Shown here piece by piece: positions 17,128 through 21,094 of a stretch of DNA of 21,094 nt. Every line of letters begins with the position of its first letter. Positions within the stretch are counted from its first letter, which is position 1. The stretch covers positions 1 through 21,094 of the forward strand of contig PEYS01000004.1 in assembly GCA_002763335.1 (NCBI GenBank), written 5' to 3'. The DNA is from Candidatus Woesearchaeota archaeon CG08_land_8_20_14_0_20_47_9 (lineage in GTDB: Archaea > Nanobdellota > Nanobdellia > Woesearchaeales > CG1-02-47-18). Made by a program: the position numbers and the translations under genes. The notes beneath the pieces were generated by a model that was not told where the DNA came from, made no database searches, and worked only from the letters and a program-made list of their open reading frames with translations.

Positions 17128-18168
17128 TTAATTTCGGTAATTAACTTCTGCTCTACATATGTCATGTCCTTTGACAACATATGCACAATAATTCCCGGTT
17201 TTAAAGTCATCAGACAGTATACCTATCTCCCACCAAAAAGCAGGATTCTGTAAGTCCGTTGTGCCCACGGTCTCAGCATAGAAGAATTCTTTTTTCTGTC
17301 CATCAACCTCAACTATAAAGCTGTCTCTTCCTCTGAAAAAATCTGATAGTTCAGGGCTGCAAAGGCCTATTGCAATATGACTATTAGAGCTTTTTTTATT
17401 TGATAGAAGGTATATTAATCCTGCTTCGATATCAAACCTTCTACCCCATTCTCTCATCTGATACTTCACTGCATCCATCAGGGATGCGGTTAAGATAACA
17501 AGATCTTCACAATTACCTGTTTTCTTAACAAGAGTCTCAAGAGAAGATTGCGTATAGAAGTTTTCTCCATCCAGAACACTAAGGAAATTACAATGAACAA
17601 AATCAATCACACGTTGTGCAGCATCAATTGGCGTATAGCAGTCATTAACTAAATTTTCTGCCACATTGCAAACTATTTCGTCCTTTCCAGTTATAAAGTT
17701 CAGTAGTTGAGGTATATAATCGTATACAAAATCCTCTGGATTTATATATATTCTCCCAGGGTCTTGGCATTTGTATATCTTCTCTCGGAATACTTCAAAT
17801 CTCTTCTTAGAATCCTCAACATCCTCTGGCCTAATCAAGATAGGAAACTCATCTCCATAGCGAGTTCTTTTAAAGAGTTTGAGATAATCTAAATCATCTG
17901 CTGAGTTTAATACAAGCATCGTGGTTCTACCGCCTCCTGTAGCTGCTGCAATCTGTGGCAGAAGCGGAAACATGCTACCGAGAAGAAAGATAGCAGAATT
18001 ACGAAGAAGGTTCCGCCAATCCTCATCTACTTCATTTCCACCAAGGAGCCGGACTTCTATCCATCTTCTAAGGCGACCTAATAAAGAAGAGAGTCCATGC
18101 CCTTGCGCAGTTACTTCCTCTATTCTATGCTCTAATGGTTTTGCCATTTCAATTCCATTCCATTCCAA
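17128..18168 (-). CDS. Membrane-anchored transglutaminase-like protein
   Basis: The product has 346 residues. The C-terminal half fits the transglutaminase/cysteine-protease-like fold: KKTGNCEDLVILTASLM places the candidate nucleophile at Cys220, SNSHIAIGL gives His264, and FFYAETVGT puts Glu299 where Asp is usual. A WWEIGIL segment follows, as in similar archaeal proteins. Residues about 56-77 are hydrophobic (SAIFLLGSMFPLLPQIAAA), a probable span or uncleaved signal anchor placing the catalytic domain outside the cell. Enzymatic activity (protease, cross-linking or other) cannot be told from sequence. The start is uncertain: two ATGs lie seven codons apart, with no clear Shine-Dalgarno site or TATA box upstream. 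The gene is AT-rich (38% G+C in a sampled 60-base row at 17401) and flanked by related hairpins, hinting at a separate origin. Confidence 0.75.
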   Translation of the reverse strand: MEWNGIEMAKPLEHRIEEVTAQGHGLSSLLGRLRRWIEVRLLGGNEVDEDWRNLLRNSAIFLLGSMFPLLPQIAAATGGGRTTMLVLNSADDLDYLKLFKRTRYGDEFPILIRPEDVEDSKKRFEVFREKIYKCQDPGRIYINPEDFVYDYIPQLLNFITGKDEIVCNVAENLVNDCYTPIDAAQRVIDFVHCNFLSVLDGENFYTQSSLETLVKKTGNCEDLVILTASLMDAVKYQMREWGRRFDIEAGLIYLLSNKKSSNSHIAIGLCSPELSDFFRGRDSFIVEVDGQKKEFFYAETVGTTDLQNPAFWWEIGILSDDFKTGNYCAYVVKGHDICRAEVNYRN

Positions 18169-18215
18169 ATTCTTGCGGATCAGTATCCTCTTGTCTGGTT
18201 CTCACTTGTGTTTTT

Positions 18216-18261
18216 GAAAACTTTGAATAACCTCCCCTGAATGGAGGTATTCAAAGTTTTC
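18216..18261. repeat. Palindromic hairpin element, copy 2 (CTTTGAATA core)
   Basis: GAAAACTTTGAATA plus CCTCC (18216-18235, one bulged A) pairs with GGAGG plus TATTCAAAGTTTTC (18243-18261). This gives a 19-bp stem with a 7-nt loop. It is copy 1's partner on the other side of the transglutaminase-like gene, about 50 bp before that gene's start. Confidence 0.85.
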
Positions 18262-18304
18262 TGACATCGTATGTCGTCGGAAAACCCCCGACACCACCTA
18301 CATC

Positions 18305-18354
18305 AGAGGGCTTTGAATAAACCCCGTAGGGGGTTATTCAAAGCCCTCTTTTTT
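18305..18354. repeat. Palindromic hairpin element, copy 3, followed by a T-run
   Basis: AGAGGGCTTTGAATAA plus CCCC pairs with GGGG plus TTATTCAAAGCCCTCT (arms 18305-18325 and 18330-18349). The stem is 20 bp with one bulged A and a four-base GTAG loop, then five more T. It shares the CTTTGAATAA core with copies 1 and 2 but has GC-richer ends. The stem plus T-run resembles an intrinsic terminator on the plus strand, yet no plus-strand gene ends upstream of it nearby. Confidence 0.8.
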
Positions 18355-18370
18355 ATAAATACGAGACTTC

Positions 18371-18378
18371 TTTATAAA
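18371..18378 (+). promoter_or_regulatory. Upstream twin TATA box
   Basis: TTTATAAA followed by CC matches the second box at 18426 over ten bases. It predicts a start close to 18399, right at an ATG that opens a six-codon ORF (18400-18420). Confidence 0.45.
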
Positions 18379-18399
18379 CCTTACGCTGGTTTACCACTC

Positions 18400-18420
18400 A
18401 TGAGTAGCATCTGTGCTTAA
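18400..18420 (+). other. Possible leaderless mini-ORF (six codons)
   Basis: ATG-AGT-AGC-ATC-TGT-GCT-TAA encodes MSSICA. Its ATG sits 29 nt after the start of the upstream TATA box, the spacing of a leaderless message, and it stops 5 nt before the next TATA box. It may be a regulatory upstream ORF or simply chance. Confidence 0.2.
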
Positions 18421-18425
18421 CAACC

Positions 18426-18433
18426 TTTATAAA
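18426..18433 (+). promoter_or_regulatory. TATA box for the small membrane protein gene
   Basis: TTTATAAA begins 32 nt before the ATG at 18458, so the message is likely leaderless. This spacing decides the start in favour of 18458 over an in-frame codon at 18413, which lies upstream of the TATA box itself. Confidence 0.7.
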
Positions 18434-18457
18434 CCCCTTCCATCCACACACAACGCC

Positions 18458-18958
18458 ATGCCAAGACGCAGATCAATTATAGGCATTATCCTCTCAAAGC
18501 TACTTGGCCTGGTTGTGTTTCTGGTTATCCTGCTGGTTGTGAATATGCTTGCATTCTTTATCGGCAACCCTGCGTTTATCCGGGCTGTGCAGCTTGTAAA
18601 CATGAACATCTGGCTGCTGATCAGCATATCAATCATCCTCTTTGTAGGCGAACTCTTTGGCGTGCTGCTCTTTCCGTTCAACCTGCCTGCACCCCTGTTT
18701 AATGCCCTTGGAGCAGTCTTCCTGCTGAGATTCATCTACAGGGTCTTTGAATTTATCGAATCAATCACAATGGAGGGCATCTTCTCTCTCTTTAAGTGGT
18801 TCTCGTTCTTAATCTATCCCCTGGTTTTTATCATCGTACTTGTTGGAGGGTATGTCGGGATCTTTGCACGTGCCCTGAGGCAGGGGAGAGAACAGGAAGG
18901 GCCACATAAGCCCAGGACAGCCAGGAAAAGGAAGGAGAGGCATAGCAAAGACGAATGA
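18458..18958 (+). CDS. Small polytopic membrane protein of unknown function
   Basis: The 166-residue product starts MPRRRSIIG at the ATG placed for a leaderless transcript. It is strongly hydrophobic, with about four predicted spans: roughly residues 6-35, 50-68, 75-92 and 115-137. A positively charged tail (GPHKPRTARKRKERH) follows, which the positive-inside rule puts in the cytoplasm. I recognise no family. It is followed by the COG2433 gene after a 97-bp gap that has its own promoter, so the two need not be co-transcribed. It carries no enzyme-like motifs; a structural or small-solute role is possible. Confidence 0.75.
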   Translation: MPRRRSIIGIILSKLLGLVVFLVILLVVNMLAFFIGNPAFIRAVQLVNMNIWLLISISIILFVGELFGVLLFPFNLPAPLFNALGAVFLLRFIYRVFEFIESITMEGIFSLFKWFSFLIYPLVFIIVLVGGYVGIFARALRQGREQEGPHKPRTARKRKERHSKDE

Positions 18959-19023
18959 GTAAGAACATAGCTCGTCCTCCTTAAAATCATACAAGACGCT
19001 TCTGAGGTTCTTCTTGACAAACA

Positions 19024-19031
19024 TTTTAAAA
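19024..19031 (+). promoter_or_regulatory. TATA box for the COG2433 gene
   Basis: TTTTAAAA begins 32 nt before the ATG at 19056, the spacing of a leaderless archaeal transcript. This supports 19056 as the start instead of the in-frame TTG at 19014, which lies before the box. Confidence 0.6.
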
Positions 19032-19055
19032 GTCTCAAAGCTACCCTGGCTGCAG

Positions 19056-20240
19056 ATGAACCACCGACGCAACACAGTCATCGGCCTTGACCCCGGAACA
19101 ACAACCGGGTATGCTGTTCTTGATCTCAGGGGCAGGCTGCTCAGGGTGGCTTCTTCAAGGAACCTTAGTCTGGGGGATTTAATAAAGCAGATTATCGCAT
19201 TCGGTGATGTTCTTATTGTAGGCACTGACAAGGCAAGATGCCCTGGGATGGTGTCGCTGCTTGCATCAAGGCTTGGGGCGAGGATCGTCACCCCTGCCCA
19301 TGACCTCAGCATAGCAGAGAAGAAAGAGATTGCAACCATGCCCTGCTCAAATGAGCATGAAGAGGATGCCTTGGCATCAGCATTATTCGCATTCCATGAA
19401 TTCAGGCCTCTACTCACTAGGATAGACCGCGTGCTCAGAAAGGCTGGGGAGGAGGAGTATGCTGAAAGGGTAAAGAGGAGCGTTGTGCTTAGGCAGAGCG
19501 TGAACATAACTGACGCCATTAAGGCTGTTGAAATTGGGGGGAGTGTTGACAGAGAAGATACGCCCAGGAAGAAAAAGAGACCAATGAAAACAGAGAGAGC
19601 ATCTGTAAAAAAAGGGGAGATGCAAAGAGGACAGAGGGACAAAACAAGGTTAGCAGTAAAGCTCCTGAAACAACAGAACGCGAAGCTGAAGAAAAGGATC
19701 AGGGCTCTAAGGGGGCATAAAAACCGTCTTCTCAGGGCGCTGTCTGCGCAGCTTACAGACGAGAAGGCAAGGCAACTGATAGAGTTTAAGGATGCAAGGA
19801 TAAGGAACCTATACTCGCGAGTAGAGGAGCAAGAGGCAGATGTGTCAAGACTAAGGGCTGAGAACTCAAGACTCAGAGGGCTTATCCTATCTCTGAACAG
19901 CAGGGTTATCGTAAAGAAGCTCCCGAACCTGGGGCTTGAGAGCCTTACAAGGTCAAAGGAGCTCAACATCAAGGAGGGATATCTCTATGTAAGGGATTGC
20001 AGCATCACCCACCCCAAGGTATTGGGGATGCTCTCAGGGGTAAAGGCCATCATCTACGAGGGAGGCAGACCAGGCATCGAGGGCATACCCCTAATAGAGG
20101 CCTCATCAGTAAAACTCCGGGAGTTTGAAGACTTTATGGTTGCAGATTCTGAAGAACTTGAGAAGGCAACACGCAGAGACATGCTGAAGAGGATTGTCGC
20201 GATGCATAGGAGTGAGAGGATTACCACACCGAAACATTAA
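19056..20240 (+). CDS. COG2433/DUF460 protein with RuvC/RNase H-like fold
   Basis: The product has 394 residues. Residues 1-115 form an RNase H/RuvC-like domain with acidic positions in GLDPGTTTG, VGTDKARCPG and HEEDALASALFAF, the signature of archaeal COG2433 (DUF460), often described as possible nucleases. A Lys/Arg-rich linker (about 170-205) leads into a coiled coil (about 205-285). The C-terminal domain (from about residue 285) includes KVLGMLSGVKAIIYEGG, matching the family's conserved end. Family members I know of are often around 600 residues, so the middle looks shortened here. The substrate is unknown; Holliday-junction-like or RNA targets are possibilities by fold only. The next gene begins 36 nt downstream. 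Confidence 0.85.
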   Translation: MNHRRNTVIGLDPGTTTGYAVLDLRGRLLRVASSRNLSLGDLIKQIIAFGDVLIVGTDKARCPGMVSLLASRLGARIVTPAHDLSIAEKKEIATMPCSNEHEEDALASALFAFHEFRPLLTRIDRVLRKAGEEEYAERVKRSVVLRQSVNITDAIKAVEIGGSVDREDTPRKKKRPMKTERASVKKGEMQRGQRDKTRLAVKLLKQQNAKLKKRIRALRGHKNRLLRALSAQLTDEKARQLIEFKDARIRNLYSRVEEQEADVSRLRAENSRLRGLILSLNSRVIVKKLPNLGLESLTRSKELNIKEGYLYVRDCSITHPKVLGMLSGVKAIIYEGGRPGIEGIPLIEASSVKLREFEDFMVADSEELEKATRRDMLKRIVAMHRSERITTPKH

Positions 20241-20267
20241 TCAACCCCTGTGTTTTCCCTCCTACTT

Positions 20268-20273
20268 GTGATC
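20268..20273 (+). promoter_or_regulatory. Extended Shine-Dalgarno match before the Nal1-like domain gene
   Basis: GTGATC pairs with the GATCAC at the 3' end of archaeal 16S rRNA. Three bases separate it from the ATG at 20277, which is the correct register for this part of the anti-Shine-Dalgarno. It selects 20277 over the in-frame GTG at 20250. Confidence 0.45.
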
Positions 20274-20276
20274 AAC

Positions 20277-20513
20277 ATGAACATACAACAGGTGATTGAT
20301 AAAAACAGAAGAGCTCTGATGCACAGGCCCAATGTTGTAGGGGTAGGGATAGGCAAGAGGCGTGTTAACGGCAGACCGACAGACGAGGATGCAATTGTTG
20401 TGATGGTCTCAAAGAAGGAAGAGGGCACAGCAGGGCAGATCCCGCAAGCACTCGAGGGCATAGCGGTGGAGATCATCGAGGTCGGAAGGATAAAGGCGCA
20501 GGGGAGAAGGTAA
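20277..20513 (+). CDS. Stand-alone Nal1-type N-terminal domain protein
   Basis: The 78-residue product contains NVVGVGIGKRRVNG, DEDAIVVMVSKK and VEIIEVGRIKA. These are the conserved blocks that precede the catalytic domain in Nal1-like trypsin-fold proteins. Here the domain stands alone, and the stop codon is followed after 2 nt by a second gene whose N-terminus is clearly paralogous. The pair is surely co-translated from one message, perhaps with COG2433 upstream. The short protein may bind or regulate its full-length neighbour; the domain's own function is unknown to me. Confidence 0.75.
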   Translation: MNIQQVIDKNRRALMHRPNVVGVGIGKRRVNGRPTDEDAIVVMVSKKEEGTAGQIPQALEGIAVEIIEVGRIKAQGRR

Positions 20514-20515
20514 AA

Positions 20516-20882
20516 ATGAGCCTGTTCAGCATAAAGAGGAAATACTTGGCCAGCATGTTCTCAAAGGAGAACGTAATAGGAATGGGCATTGGGAAGAAGG
20601 TCAGCAGCAACAAGAGGACTGGTGAGGACTCAATTATTGTCCTGGTCTCAAGAAAAAAGCCGAGAGATCAGCTAAGCCCACATAGCCTTGTGCCTCAAAC
20701 TGTTGACGGCGTTAAAACAGATGTGATTGAGGTCGGGGAGATTAAAGCGCTGCCAAAGCCGAAGATGACAGCAAAGAGCGCGGTAAACCACACCTCAAAG
20801 TGGAGGCCTGCAGTAGGGGGAATAAGCATCGGCCATAAGGACATAACAGCAGGCACACTTGGCAGCATTGTTTACAAGGATG
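20516..20882 (+). CDS. Nal1-like trypsin-fold protein, N-terminal part (3' end lost at a junction)
   Basis: Translation from the ATG at 20516 gives NVIGMGIGKK, GEDSIIVLVSRKK and DVIEVGEIKA, paralogous to the preceding small protein. WRPAVGGISIGHKDITAGTLGSIVYKD follows as the entry into the trypsin-like domain. The expected next part (a Ser/Asn-rich stretch with the catalytic His region, SNNHV in relatives) is absent. From about 20883 the frame stays open by chance to the window edge but encodes unrelated sequence, because the DNA there reads as a dehydrogenase on the other strand. No catalytic residue is present in the fragment, so it cannot be judged active or inactive. Confidence 0.75.
20863..20882. 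other. Probable chimeric junction with ~20 bases shared by both sides
   Basis: CAGCATTGTTTACAAGGATG fits both flanks. On the plus strand it completes GSIVYKD of the Nal1-like protein. On the minus strand it completes DILVNNA of a dehydrogenase. Left of it the dehydrogenase reading fails; right of it the peptidase reading fails. Confidence 0.7.
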
Positions 20883-21094
20883 TCCAATCGTCCGTACTTT
20901 GCAATGACTTTGTCAAACACATTGTCCACATCATCTTTGCTGGAAACATCCATCTTAAAACATGCAACGTCGCCACCAGTCGTACGCACCTCGTCCGCAA
21001 CAAGCTCGCACTCGGCGAGATCAATGTCAGTAATAACCACCTTTGCCCCTTGCCCCGCAAGCGCCAACGCATGCGTCCTGCCCATTCCCCTTCT
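20863..21094 (-). CDS. Short-chain dehydrogenase/reductase fragment (partial at both ends)
   Basis: Read on the minus strand from the window edge, the sequence gives RRGMGRTHALALAGQGAKV, the end of the TGxxxGxG dinucleotide-binding motif. VVITDID follows at the end of beta-2, then CFKMDVSS, and YGRLDILVNNA, the NNAG motif minus its Gly. These are classic SDR landmarks covering roughly the first 80-90 residues of a NAD(P)H-dependent oxidoreductase. The match stops exactly at the junction; beyond it the frame runs through the antisense of the peptidase gene. The GRRGMGRTHALALA style is common in bacterial SDRs. It probably comes from another locus or organism. Confidence 0.8.

Noticed and set aside
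18305..18354. Hairpin copy 3 as the intrinsic terminator of a gene
   Set aside because: The stem and T-run point along the plus strand, but the gene to its left runs the other way and no plus-strand gene ends nearby. Its shared core with two other hairpins fits a repeat family better.
18809..19972. A 387-codon minus-strand ORF across the membrane protein and COG2433 genes
   Set aside because: It spans two genes with their own promoters and conserved motifs on the plus strand. Its composition is low in complexity (Ser/Leu/Phe) with no recognisable motif.
20883..21094. Continuation of the Nal1-like reading frame to the window edge
   Set aside because: The frame is open, but the encoded residues show none of the expected trypsin-fold blocks, while the opposite strand gives a clear dehydrogenase.

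Overview
The window reads as archaeal DNA. It carries an Sm-like (LSm) gene followed by ribosomal protein eL37, a COG2433/DUF460 protein with an RuvC/RNase H fold, a HerA-type ATPase, TATA-box promoters placed 25-32 nt before ATG codons (leaderless transcripts), and very large exported proteins packed with N-glycosylation sequons. The style (giant beta-sandwich surface proteins, glycine-rich linkers, Nal1-like proteins) suggests a DPANN lineage of the Woesearchaeota/Pacearchaeota type. That placement is inference from style, not from a marker-gene tree.

Bases 1-11400 hold the most striking content. One open frame of 10.27 kb, cut by the left edge, encodes at least 3421 residues: about 2900 residues of predicted extracellular domains, one membrane span, and a cytoplasmic HerA/DUF87-type P-loop ATPase with a long Lys/Arg-rich tail. 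A soluble coiled-coil protein follows 21 nt later on the same strand. At 12892-16335 lies a second type I membrane glycoprotein (signal peptide, DNRLRE domain, linker, membrane-proximal domain, span, basic tail). Together the three look like a cell-surface machine that couples an outside contact to an inside motor. Between the second and third gene sits an AT-rich AAA/DUF4143 ATPase gene on the opposite strand, probably a later insertion.

Bases 16336-18360 are mixed. They hold a short intergenic region that folds into a three-way junction, the eL37 and LSm genes on the minus strand, and an AT-rich minus-strand gene for a membrane-anchored transglutaminase-like protein. That gene is bracketed by long hairpins sharing the core CTTTGAATA/TATTCAAAG, a probable dispersed palindromic repeat family.

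Bases 18360-20882 run on the plus strand. They hold a small polytopic membrane protein, the COG2433 protein, a stand-alone Nal1-type N-terminal domain, and a second copy of that domain starting a trypsin-like protein. The last ~210 bases do not continue this gene. They encode the N-terminal part of a short-chain dehydrogenase on the other strand, joined through about 20 bases that fit both genes, so the right end is most simply an assembly chimera. No tRNA, rRNA or CRISPR array was seen.
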